DNA of 28,844 nucleotides from positions 1 through 28,844 of the forward strand of contig JAJYZY010000011.1 of the NCBI GenBank assembly GCA_021799715.1. Reading direction: 5' to 3'. Both the position numbers and the translations under genes were made by a program. The notes beneath the pieces are model-generated. The model did no database searches, had not been told where the DNA came from, and worked only from the letters and a program-made list of their open reading frames with translations. How positions within the stretch are numbered: the stretch's first letter is position 1; every line of letters begins with the position of its first letter. This document shows, in pieces, positions 1-7,531 of this stretch. The stretch is from Planctomycetota bacterium (GTDB lineage Bacteria > Planctomycetota > Phycisphaerae > WQYP01).

Positions 1-284
1 GCAATATACGCCATTTTCACGCCCGTTGGCGGAAAAGCTGCGACCGGCATGCCCGGACACACGGGAAAACTCAAATCGTCATATATGATTGTCTATATAT
101 GATTTCGCCCTGGGTGGCATGGGGCACCATGGCCAGCGGCGGCGCGGGGAACATTGCCATCGACCGGCAATATTCCGCAACCGCGGGATGTCAAACCAAT
201 GACCGCGCCAGGCAGCATACCGTCACAGCCACATCAAGCGACGAACCATTCCCATAAAGTACGCAAATGTGCTGTCGAGGTCAA
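1..284. other. Non-coding window edge downstream of proS
   Basis: I see no convincing gene here. The stretch holds a direct repeat of ATATATGATT (81-90 and 95-104) and a small hairpin with arms ATTGCC/GGCAAT near 155-173 just past the proS stop codon. The hairpin has no T-run, so it is at best a weak terminator. The open frame from 154 runs backwards through proS and looks like a shadow. Confidence 0.4.
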
Positions 285-2021
285 TTACACTGCCACAAGG
301 CCGGTGACGTGTGCGACAACTGTATCAAGGCTTATCATTTCCGGCTCTTTCAGGGAACGGGATTTTAACTCCACCTGTCCGGCTGCCAATCCCTTGTCAC
401 CGATGACGATGCGCAGCGGAATGCCGATCAGATCGGCATCCTTGAATTTTACTCCGGGCCGCTGATCCCGGTCATCGACCAGCACATCCAGCCCGCGCGC
501 GGCTAGTTCGCCATGCAGGCGGTCGGTTACTTCCTTCGCCCGGCCCTCATATTTAATGGGTGTAATGATTACGTGGAACGGCGCAATGGCCATGGGCCAG
601 CGAATTCCGTCGGCATCGGAAAGCGTTTCCAGCGCGCCGACCAGAATACGCCCCGGTCCAATGCCGTAGCACCCCATAATCAGGCTGTGACTTTGCTGCT
701 TATCATCGCTGTAGGTGGCACCGAGGGCGTCGCTGTATTTGGTGCCAAGTTTGAAAACATGGCCAAGTTCAATGCCTTTGCTGAAAATCAGTTCTGCTCC
801 GTTTGGGGCCTTATCTCCGGCTGTGATATTGCGTATATCCGCGATTATGGCCCTGGATTGCATGTCCGCGGAAATATGCTGCTTCCAGTTGAAGTTGGTC
901 ACATGCCAATTCGCTTCATTGGCTCCCGATGTGGCATTGGCGATCAGCAGGGCGTCGGGGTCAATAATCAGTTCGGCCCGGACAGTGTTGACGATATGCG
1001 GCCCGACATAGCCAATGGCAAATCCCGCCGCCCGCGCAGCGGCTTCGTCAGCCAGTTCCACCGGGCCGGCGATGCGGCGGATTTTCGCCTCATTTATTTC
1101 ATGGTCACCGCGGACACAGGCCACAATCCATTTTCCCGAAGCGGCATCGCCCTGACGAAATACCATGGTCTTAATCATCGCGGTGGGCTGAATGTTCAGC
1201 AGTTTACAGACTGCAGTTATGGCGGCGGCATCAGGCGTTTGTATTTTCACCAGTTCAGCTTCCGGCTGCTGCGGCGCGGCGGAAAATGACATATCCGTTG
1301 CGCCATTGCGACCGGCGCGTTCCAGATTCGCCGCCCATGAATCATCGGCGGCCCGGACAATAACATCTTCACCGGCTTCGCACGGGCAGATGAACTCGTG
1401 GCTGGCATCGCCACCAATCGGTCCGCTTTCAGCTTCCACGGGAATGGCGGGAATGCCGCAGCGCTGGAAAATCTTGACATAAGCATTGTACATATCCTGA
1501 TACGTATTGTTCAGGCTGTCGAGTGAACTATGAAAGCTGTACGCATCTTTCATGAAAAATTCCCGTACGCGCAACATGCCGTTGCGCGGGCGGGCCTCAT
1601 CGCGGAATTTGGTTTGAATCTGATAAAGCGTGATAGGCAGTTGCTTGTGGCTGCTGATGTACGCTTTAACCAGCTCAGTCACGCATTCTTCATGCGTTGG
1701 GCCGAGGATCATTTCCGTTCCCTTGCGATCCTTGAGCTTAAAAAGCAGGGCACCATAATCGAAGTAGCGGCCTGTTTGCTTCCATAATTCCGCCGGCAGC
1801 AGGGCGGGCATGTGAATTTCCTCGGCGTTAATAGCATTCATCTCCTGCCGGATTATCGCATTGATTTTCTGCATGGCCCGCCACCCCAGCGGCAGCCAGT
1901 CATATACCCCCGCGCTGATGCGGCGAATCAACCCCGCGCGGATCATGAGTTTGTGTGAGAGAATATCCGCGTCCGTCGGCGCTTCGCGGCTGGTGGGAAT
2001 TAAACTGCGGGACCAATACAT
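285..2021 (-). CDS. proS: Prolyl-tRNA synthetase (bacterial type)
   Basis: Charges tRNA-Pro with proline in the cytoplasm. About 578 residues, the usual length for the bacterial ProS that carries an editing insertion. The N-terminus reads like the family (APTDADILSHKLMIRAG, then AGVYDWLPLG). Class II motif 2 is FRDEARPRNG near residues 139-148, preceded by GPTHEE; motif 3 is GCYGIGPGR. Between them lies the long insertion domain (about residues 220-400) that in known enzymes hydrolyses Ala-tRNA-Pro. The C-terminal anticodon-binding domain is present. I chose the ATG at 2021 because GGAG lies 9 nt upstream; the in-frame TTG 15 nt further up overlaps that Shine-Dalgarno. pheA lies 209 nt upstream on the same strand and a separate promoter-like sequence sits between them. 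Identification is firm. Confidence 0.96.
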   Translation of the reverse strand: MYWSRSLIPTSREAPTDADILSHKLMIRAGLIRRISAGVYDWLPLGWRAMQKINAIIRQEMNAINAEEIHMPALLPAELWKQTGRYFDYGALLFKLKDRKGTEMILGPTHEECVTELVKAYISSHKQLPITLYQIQTKFRDEARPRNGMLRVREFFMKDAYSFHSSLDSLNNTYQDMYNAYVKIFQRCGIPAIPVEAESGPIGGDASHEFICPCEAGEDVIVRAADDSWAANLERAGRNGATDMSFSAAPQQPEAELVKIQTPDAAAITAVCKLLNIQPTAMIKTMVFRQGDAASGKWIVACVRGDHEINEAKIRRIAGPVELADEAAARAAGFAIGYVGPHIVNTVRAELIIDPDALLIANATSGANEANWHVTNFNWKQHISADMQSRAIIADIRNITAGDKAPNGAELIFSKGIELGHVFKLGTKYSDALGATYSDDKQQSHSLIMGCYGIGPGRILVGALETLSDADGIRWPMAIAPFHVIITPIKYEGRAKEVTDRLHGELAARGLDVLVDDRDQRPGVKFKDADLIGIPLRIVIGDKGLAAGQVELKSRSLKEPEMISLDTVVAHVTGLVAV

Positions 2022-2102
2022 CTGGGAACACTCCAAAATCGTTCAACTGGCCGAAAATGGCCGCCGGGCACCCGCCCACGGTCATTGATGGCTCCGTGAG
2101 TT

Positions 2103-2129
2103 TGTATAACCACTGCGCTCTATTTGCAA
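2103..2129 (-). promoter_or_regulatory. Candidate promoter of proS
   Basis: On the minus strand TTGCAA (2124-2129) and TATACA (2103-2108) are separated by 15 nt, a short but usable spacing. The predicted transcript would have a leader of about 75 nt before the proS ATG. Based only on resemblance to sigma-70 hexamers. Confidence 0.35.
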
Positions 2130-2169
2130 GCGGTGGGGGCGGCTGTTGCGACACACACTAATTTAGCGG

Positions 2170-2194
2170 CCATGTCCGTGTCATATCGACATGG
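2170..2194 (-). terminator. Hairpin after pheA
   Basis: Perfect 7-bp inverted repeat, CCATGTC and GACATGG, with an 11-nt loop, 37 nt past the pheA stop codon and before the proS promoter. No T-tract follows in the direction of pheA transcription, so it may be only a weak or RNA-stabilising hairpin. Confidence 0.3.
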
Positions 2195-2230
2195 TGCGCA
2201 CTGCGGCTCCAGCGCGCAGGAGGGCGGCAT

Positions 2231-3328
2231 TTATAAAGTCTCCACCGCACGTGGGAAACTGCCGAGAATCGCCAGATGCAGGCAATGCGACCGCACTTCT
2301 TCCAACGCTGTTTTTACCGCCGGGTCATCGCTGTGGCCCAGCAGATCGGTAAAGAAATAATATTCAAAATTCCGTTTCTGACTTGGTCGCGTATCTATGT
2401 TCGTGAGGTTGATGCCGTGCCTGCGGAATACATCCAGTACATCCACCAGCGCTCCGGATTTATGCGCGGTGGTGAAAATAATGGATGTTTTATCATCACC
2501 GCTGCGCCGGGGCGGCTGGCGTCCAATAACCAGAAAGCGGGTAACATTATTGGCATTATCTTCAATATTGGCGAAGAGTGTTTTCAGCATGTATAACTCA
2601 GCCGCCAGCGAAGAACCGATCGCGGCGGCTTGGGGTTCCGCGGCCGCCAGTTCCGCGGCCTTGCTGCTGGACGCCACAGGCATCCGCGGCACATCGGGCA
2701 TGGTGGCGTTGAGCCAACGGCGGCACTGATTAAGCACCTCCGGTTTGCTGTATATTTTGTTTACCTCTTCCGGCTCGCAGAGCGCCAGCAGGTGATGATG
2801 CACGATAATCTGCATTTCCGCCACGATGGTAACATGCGGGTATTCAATAAACGCATCCATCGTTTCCACAATGCCGCCGATGGTCGAATTTTCTATCGGT
2901 GCCAGGCCCATGTCCGCATGGCCCCGCGCAACTTCATCAAATACGCCGGCAATATCCGCAACCGGTTCATGGTCAACCGATGAACCAAATTTTTTTACCG
3001 AAGCCAGGTGCGAAAAACTTCCCTTCGGCCCCAGATACGCGATCCGCAGGGGCTTTTCCAGGGCAAAGCTGCCGGACATCAATTCCCGATAAATGGCTTC
3101 CAGACACGCATCAGGCAGCGGACCGCCGACACTTTTATTGGCCTTGCGGATTCGCTCGAGGACAATTTTTTCCCGGTCGGGGGCGTAGATCGGCGCGTTA
3201 GACTGCTGCTTGATTTTGCCGATCTCCACGACAATGCGCGCCCGCGCGTTAAGCAATTCGACAATATTGTGATCCAATTGATCAATGCGCTGTCTTAGTG
3301 CGTCCAATGGATCTGATTGTGTCATCAT
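2231..3328 (-). CDS. pheA: P-protein: chorismate mutase / prephenate dehydratase
   Basis: Converts chorismate to prephenate and prephenate to phenylpyruvate, the committed route to phenylalanine. 365 residues, normal for the fused enzyme. Residues 1-90 are an AroQ-type chorismate mutase helix bundle (R..ID.LD..IVELLNARA). Residues about 93-275 are the dehydratase, with GPKGSFSH (100-107), PIENST (144-149) and the catalytic TRF motif at 263-265. Residues about 280-365 are an ACT domain with GAL at 292-294 and IDTRPS at 311-316. The last is a variant of the usual ESRP-type phenylalanine-binding motif, so feedback inhibition is likely but the binding site is slightly altered. Two ATG codons are adjacent; GAGG lies 7 nt before the first. 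The gene has its own promoter-like sequence. Confidence 0.95.
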   Translation of the reverse strand: MMTQSDPLDALRQRIDQLDHNIVELLNARARIVVEIGKIKQQSNAPIYAPDREKIVLERIRKANKSVGGPLPDACLEAIYRELMSGSFALEKPLRIAYLGPKGSFSHLASVKKFGSSVDHEPVADIAGVFDEVARGHADMGLAPIENSTIGGIVETMDAFIEYPHVTIVAEMQIIVHHHLLALCEPEEVNKIYSKPEVLNQCRRWLNATMPDVPRMPVASSSKAAELAAAEPQAAAIGSSLAAELYMLKTLFANIEDNANNVTRFLVIGRQPPRRSGDDKTSIIFTTAHKSGALVDVLDVFRRHGINLTNIDTRPSQKRNFEYYFFTDLLGHSDDPAVKTALEEVRSHCLHLAILGSFPRAVETL

Positions 3329-3396
3329 ACAAATGCCTCGGTTATTGCAGTCGATCCGGCCGTGGTCCGTTCGGACGAACCTGTCTACTTATTAGA

Positions 3397-3425
3397 ATAC
3401 TAATCGCCGATATCGCGATCAGCAA
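3397..3425 (-). promoter_or_regulatory. Candidate promoter of pheA
   Basis: Minus-strand TTGCTG (3420-3425) and TAGTAT (3397-3402) are 17 nt apart. The spacer contains the overlapping palindromes CGATATCG and TCGCGA, and the leader holds GTCCG/CGGAC arms. These could bind a regulator, but no known operator is recognised. Confidence 0.45.
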
Positions 3426-3466
3426 CGCCACGGGTATCAATCTTAATTTACAGGCGTGACAGAGCA

Positions 3467-4576
3467 CTATGGGCTGTCAAATAAATTATGTGCCGGGCAG
3501 AAGCCGCATTGCGAAAAATACGCCATGGCCTCCCCCACGGTGGTAAAAAGATTGGTTGCGGTTTGTGTTACAAACGGGCTGGGCGCGGCTTTGGGCCGCC
3601 AGATGACATATACTTCCCGCGCATGGTCATACGCATGCTGAAGTTCGCGTTCCACACCGCTGGATAAACCGGGACGGCCGTCGTCGAGTTCCGGAATATA
3701 GGATACAATCATATCACTCTGCCGCACCATCATGAAATCGCGGGCGTAAATCTGGCCGTTAATATCGCCCCCAATGGTCAGTATCTCCGGCACCCGCAAC
3801 TGCACGGTCCCGCCGGACGTTTCCACGTTCAATGTTTGGCGGCCTTCCTCCACGGCCAGAACCGCAGCGTCATACAGCATTTTTTCATCCACATCGCCCG
3901 GATCAAATGTGATAAATTTCTCCGCCATGGATCGGCGAAAATCATTGATTTCATTGAGTATATGGGGCAGATTCATGACATGGCTCATGGGAAAACTGGG
4001 ATACACTTTTCGCATTCCCGGCCGCATGAGCAGGCGAAACAGCGTTAAGGCCGTGCTGGCGTGCCGGCCGCGGGCAAGCACAAAAAAAGCCCCCGGATGC
4101 CGGGCGTTGGCGCGGGCCATAAGTTCCGTCGCCAGAATTTCTTCTTCCCGCCAGACCATTAAATCCTTCAGGCTGTGGTCCACATTATGATCCCGCAGCA
4201 GTCTCTGGTGCACCGATTCCACATTGTCCAGCAAGGTGACATAGATATCCGCCTGAAGTTGCGCCAGTTGATCAAAATCAAACGCGGCAAACAGACCATG
4301 TTTCCAGCGGAAAGTGGCATGTGAATTAATAATCACATTGGGATGATTCGGTAATTCGCTGATAATATCGCGGAAAACCGCACGCCGCAGGCTTGTTAAC
4401 CGTGACAGCGGCAAATCCAGAATACGGCCCGGTTTAACATCTGCCGCTTCGCTGTACATCATGTCGCCGACATGAAATACCTTCAGCGGTTCGCCATGCG
4501 CGCGGGCGATTGCTTCTAATTCTTTCAGATAGTCCTGTCGGTCAAGTCCCACCTGGCCGGTTAATAACATTCTCAT
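3467..4576 (-). CDS. Two-domain protein: nucleotide-kinase-like N-terminus, deoxyribosyltransferase-like C-terminus
   Basis: 369 residues, function not assigned. The N-terminal ~190 residues look like a P-loop kinase of the adenylate-kinase type: a beta strand into LLTGQVGLDR, then HVGDMM, then VIINSHATFRWKHG, then an LRD motif. The loop lacks the GK[ST] of a normal Walker A, so ATP binding is uncertain. The second half begins at KVYPSFPMSHV and ends with QSDMIVSYIPE, GLSSGVERELQHA and EVYVIW. This pattern resembles nucleoside 2-deoxyribosyltransferase folds, where a conserved Glu follows a Ser/Gly-rich turn. I chose the ATG at 4576: AAGGAG lies 11 nt upstream and the kinase-like strand starts immediately. 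The in-frame ATG at 4642 would lengthen the protein by 22 residues. It lies 88 nt behind the ketosynthase and is probably cotranscribed with it. The real substrate is unknown. Confidence 0.6.
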   Translation of the reverse strand: MRMLLTGQVGLDRQDYLKELEAIARAHGEPLKVFHVGDMMYSEAADVKPGRILDLPLSRLTSLRRAVFRDIISELPNHPNVIINSHATFRWKHGLFAAFDFDQLAQLQADIYVTLLDNVESVHQRLLRDHNVDHSLKDLMVWREEEILATELMARANARHPGAFFVLARGRHASTALTLFRLLMRPGMRKVYPSFPMSHVMNLPHILNEINDFRRSMAEKFITFDPGDVDEKMLYDAAVLAVEEGRQTLNVETSGGTVQLRVPEILTIGGDINGQIYARDFMMVRQSDMIVSYIPELDDGRPGLSSGVERELQHAYDHAREVYVIWRPKAAPSPFVTQTATNLFTTVGEAMAYFSQCGFCPAHNLFDSP

Positions 4577-4664
4577 GGCGGTGCGTTCTCCTTCAACCGG
4601 GGCATTATAGCCGAAGGCCGCGGTGCGCTTGGGCTTCCACATCTTGTCCGATGCCGTCGGGCGT

Positions 4665-5972
4665 TTACACCGCGAATTTGCGGAGAATCAGCGTATCATT
4701 CTGTCCACCAAAGCCAAAGCTGTTGGACATCGCCACATCCACCTTTATTTTCCGGGCGTTATTGGGGACATAATCCAGGTCGCATTCAGGATCCGGCACG
4801 CTGTAATTGGCCGTGGGCGGAATCATTTGATCCCGTATGCACAACACGCAGGTAATGGCCTCAACAGCGCCGGCAGCCGCAATCAAATGCCCCATCATGC
4901 TCTTGATGCTGCTGATGGGCACCTGCCTGGCGCGTTCCTTAAAGACCCCTTTAATGGCAAAAGTTTCAGTTGAATCATTTTCTTTTGTGCCGGTCCCATG
5001 GGCATTGATATAGTCAATATCCGAGGTTTGCATGCCCGCATCCCGCAGGGCGGATTCAATGGCCACAATGGCCCCACGACCATCAGGGTGTTGATCGGTC
5101 ACGCGATAGGCATCCGCGCTGCTGCCATAGCCGACCACTTCCGCCAGAATCCTGGCTCCGCGGGCTTCGGCGTGTGAAAGGCTTTCCAGAATCAGCACGC
5201 CGGCCCCTTCGCCAATGACAAAACCGCTGCGCGTGGCGTCAAATGGGCGGCATGAGCGTTTCGGATTTTCATTAAACGTGGAAAGGGCGGTCAATCGGTT
5301 AAAGCCGGTGACACCAAAGGGGTGAATCATGGAATGCGCGCCGCCGGAAATCACCACCGCCGCATCACCCCTGCGAATCAGTTCCGCCGCCTCGCCCAGC
5401 GCTTGCGTGGATGCGGCGCACGCGGTCAGACAGTTAATGGCCGGGCCGCGCGCGTCAAATTCCATGCTCAAATGTGAAATGGGCATGGCGGGTTCCTGCT
5501 CAATTTCCCGCAGGGCATGAAACGCTTGCAGCGCCTGTTGGCCCCATTGGGCCATATTCATGCCGCGCGATTCCTGATTCCACGACTCCAGAGCAACCCG
5601 TGTGAAATTGTCAAAATCCAGCGCCGCATCGCCCGTACCCATATATACCGCCACCGAATACGGATCCACCGCCGCGGCTTCTTTTGACCCGGGCTGCGGC
5701 AGCCCCGCCATGTCCCATGCCTGATGCGCCGCATCCAAAGCAAATCCGGTGGCCCGGCTGATTTCTTCGTGTTTTCCGGAAGTCCGCAAATTTTCGGGCA
5801 ATTGATAATTTTTTACTTCCGCCGCGAATTGCGTCGGAAAATAGCGCGCATCAAATAATGTTGTCGGCGCAATACCGCTTTCACCGGCCAGCAATTTCGC
5901 CCACACGTCATCAATGGTTCGGCCCAGGGGGGTAACCCATCCTACGCCCGTTATCACCACACGATTTTTCAT
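4665..5972 (-). CDS. Beta-ketoacyl-ACP synthase (FabF/KS-alpha type), active site intact
   Basis: Decarboxylating Claisen condensation of acyl and malonyl units carried on acyl carrier protein. 435 residues, slightly longer than the ~412 of housekeeping FabF. All catalytic residues are visible: nucleophile Cys185 in TACAAST, His325 in NAHGTGT, Lys357 in SSIKSMMGH and His362. SNSFGFGGQN (416-425) is the C-terminal glycine-rich motif. The ATG at 5972 has GGAG 5 nt upstream. The gene starts 53 nt after an inactive ketosynthase homologue, an arrangement like the KS-alpha/KS-beta pairs of type II polyketide and aryl polyene pathways, though there the active gene often comes first. It could instead be the organism's housekeeping FabF, but the absence of fabD, fabG or acpP nearby and the inactive partner argue for a special role. 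Confidence 0.88.
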   Translation of the reverse strand: MKNRVVITGVGWVTPLGRTIDDVWAKLLAGESGIAPTTLFDARYFPTQFAAEVKNYQLPENLRTSGKHEEISRATGFALDAAHQAWDMAGLPQPGSKEAAAVDPYSVAVYMGTGDAALDFDNFTRVALESWNQESRGMNMAQWGQQALQAFHALREIEQEPAMPISHLSMEFDARGPAINCLTACAASTQALGEAAELIRRGDAAVVISGGAHSMIHPFGVTGFNRLTALSTFNENPKRSCRPFDATRSGFVIGEGAGVLILESLSHAEARGARILAEVVGYGSSADAYRVTDQHPDGRGAIVAIESALRDAGMQTSDIDYINAHGTGTKENDSTETFAIKGVFKERARQVPISSIKSMMGHLIAAAGAVEAITCVLCIRDQMIPPTANYSVPDPECDLDYVPNNARKIKVDVAMSNSFGFGGQNDTLILRKFAV

Positions 5973-6025
5973 ACTTACTCCGTTTGCATCAGGTCTTCAC
6001 CTGGGGAACTGGTTGCATTTATTCT

Positions 6026-7369
6026 TCAGGAATAGCGCCTTAAAACCACCGCCGCATTCTGCCCCGCGATCGAACCGGTGGTCACCAGAACATGCTGCAA
6101 ATGTGCCGCATGCGTCTGCTGCGGCACATTGAGTTCCGCAATGGGAGCGGTACAATTCACGGCTCCGGGAACCATCTGATGCTGCAGCGCCATTGCCGCC
6201 GCCGCCAGGTCCAATGCTTGCGATCCGGCTCCGGCATCACCGATGCCGCCCCGGATCGGCATGACTTCCGGCCGCAAAGTCCCAAATACATGATGAATCG
6301 CCGATGCCTCCGCCCGATCATGGCCGACGATAGCATAACCGCTGGGGATCACCATCTGCACATCCGCGGGGCTTGTATCGGCGTCTTTTAAGGATTTGCT
6401 CATGGCCACCGCCATCGCTTCGCCCGCCGGATCAGGCCCGGCAATTCCGCGGGCGCTGGATGACGCCCCGACACCGGCAACTTCCGCATAAATTTTTCCA
6501 CCCCGCGACAGGGCGTGTTGCAGTTCCTCAATAATCAACACACTGCCACCTTCCGCAATGACCGTTCCACAGGCTGCCTGATCCATGGGCCGACATGCCG
6601 TTGCCGGCTGATGATTTCCCGCCGTGGTGAGTCGCTTCAGCAATGTCCAGCGCATTAATCCCATCGGATGCACCATGGATTCGCACCCGCCAACCAGGGC
6701 AATATCCGCCTGGCCGCGTTGAATGGTGCGGCACGCCTCGGCTAAAGCCAAGCCGGCTGAAGCCTGTTGGCAGGTTATGGTGTTGGACGGTCCCTGTGCG
6801 TCATGAATGATGCTCACATGGCAGGCCAGCATGTTGGGCAGATATTTCAACAGCCACAGCGGCGTAAGCAGGTCCATGCCGCTGGGCTTGGTTGGATCGT
6901 CTGATTTGCCCCATTTTTTTAAACTCAGGGAGCCATCCTCCGCTTTTGCCGGAGCCATTGCGGCAGCCAATTCATTGAGATCAGCGCAAATAAGGCCCGC
7001 GCCGATATTGCACCCGATCCGCCGGGCGTCCACTTCAAACCAGGTGTCGTCGGGTTTCTTTCCGCCAAATGTCTCCATCACACCGCGCGTGGCCAAATGG
7101 GCATCGCGCACGGCTCCGTCCGCCGCCAATACCGCCAGTTCTATATCGCGGGCCATGATTTTTGTGGCTTTACGATAACTCTTTGGGACGTAATCCATGG
7201 TTTTAAACGCCGGTACCTGACCGGCAATTTGGCTGGGAAATGCCACCGGATCAAAGGCCGACAGCGGCGCGATGGCCGATCGCATGTCGGTAAGCCCCTT
7301 CCAAAGTTCGCCGCTGGTTATACCATGCGGGCTGACCGCTCCAACTCCGGTAATGACAACGCGCCGCAT
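6026..7369 (-). CDS. Chain length factor-like (KS-beta) ketosynthase homologue without catalytic residues
   Basis: 447 residues with thiolase fold throughout: RRVVITGVGAVSPHG at the start and GSIAGQNAAVVLRR at the end. Aligned by eye with the neighbouring active enzyme, Gln202 (in TITCQQASAG) stands where the nucleophilic Cys should be. Ser343 (IPSGYA) replaces the first His, Arg373 replaces the Lys and Asp378 (GIGD) replaces the second His. In type II polyketide systems the chain length factor also carries Gln at the nucleophile position and forms a heterodimer with the active ketosynthase, setting chain length. Cys200 lies two positions away and is not in register. The ATG at 7369 has GGAG 5 nt upstream. 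First gene of a probable three-gene operon. The protein could also be a dead paralogue, but the frame is fully open and well preserved. Confidence 0.82.
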   Translation of the reverse strand: MRRVVITGVGAVSPHGITSGELWKGLTDMRSAIAPLSAFDPVAFPSQIAGQVPAFKTMDYVPKSYRKATKIMARDIELAVLAADGAVRDAHLATRGVMETFGGKKPDDTWFEVDARRIGCNIGAGLICADLNELAAAMAPAKAEDGSLSLKKWGKSDDPTKPSGMDLLTPLWLLKYLPNMLACHVSIIHDAQGPSNTITCQQASAGLALAEACRTIQRGQADIALVGGCESMVHPMGLMRWTLLKRLTTAGNHQPATACRPMDQAACGTVIAEGGSVLIIEELQHALSRGGKIYAEVAGVGASSSARGIAGPDPAGEAMAVAMSKSLKDADTSPADVQMVIPSGYAIVGHDRAEASAIHHVFGTLRPEVMPIRGGIGDAGAGSQALDLAAAAMALQHQMVPGAVNCTAPIAELNVPQQTHAAHLQHVLVTTGSIAGQNAAVVLRRYS

Positions 7370-7431
7370 GAAATCTCCGCATTAAGCTACCATCCGCCGC
7401 GTCAGATTATCCCATTGGTGTCTGAACCGGC

Positions 7432-7473
7432 GGAGTTGGAATTCTATGCCGTAATGGCGGCAATTCCAACTCC
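7432..7473. repeat. Perfect 12-bp inverted repeat in the divergent promoter region
   Basis: GGAGTTGGAATT (7432-7443) and AATTCCAACTCC (7462-7473) are exact reverse complements separated by 18 nt. The same GGAGTTGGAATT recurs at 8050-8061 within the pyrK-like gene. The arms coincide with the -35 and -10 hexamers of the minus-strand promoter, so this may be an operator for a dimeric regulator. Confidence 0.75.
7441..7469 (-). promoter_or_regulatory. Candidate promoter of the ketosynthase operon
   Basis: Minus-strand TTGGAA (7464-7469) and TAGAAT (7441-7446) are exactly 17 nt apart, a good sigma-70-like pair, giving a leader of about 65 nt. The hexamers lie within the arms of the 12-bp inverted repeat, so a protein bound there would block transcription. 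Confidence 0.5.
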
Positions 7474-7531
7474 CCGCCGCGTCCGCCAACTCCGCTGGCA
7501 GGCTTTGCCGCTGTGCGTTATGCTTTGGCGG

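Noticed and set aside
513..1289. 258-codon plus-strand frame opposite proS
   Set aside because: It lies wholly antisense to a clear prolyl-tRNA synthetase gene and shows no domain.
7097..7531. Long N-terminal extension of the PyrK-like frame
   Set aside because: It overlaps the divergent ketosynthase homologue and its promoter and has no resemblance to the PyrK family.
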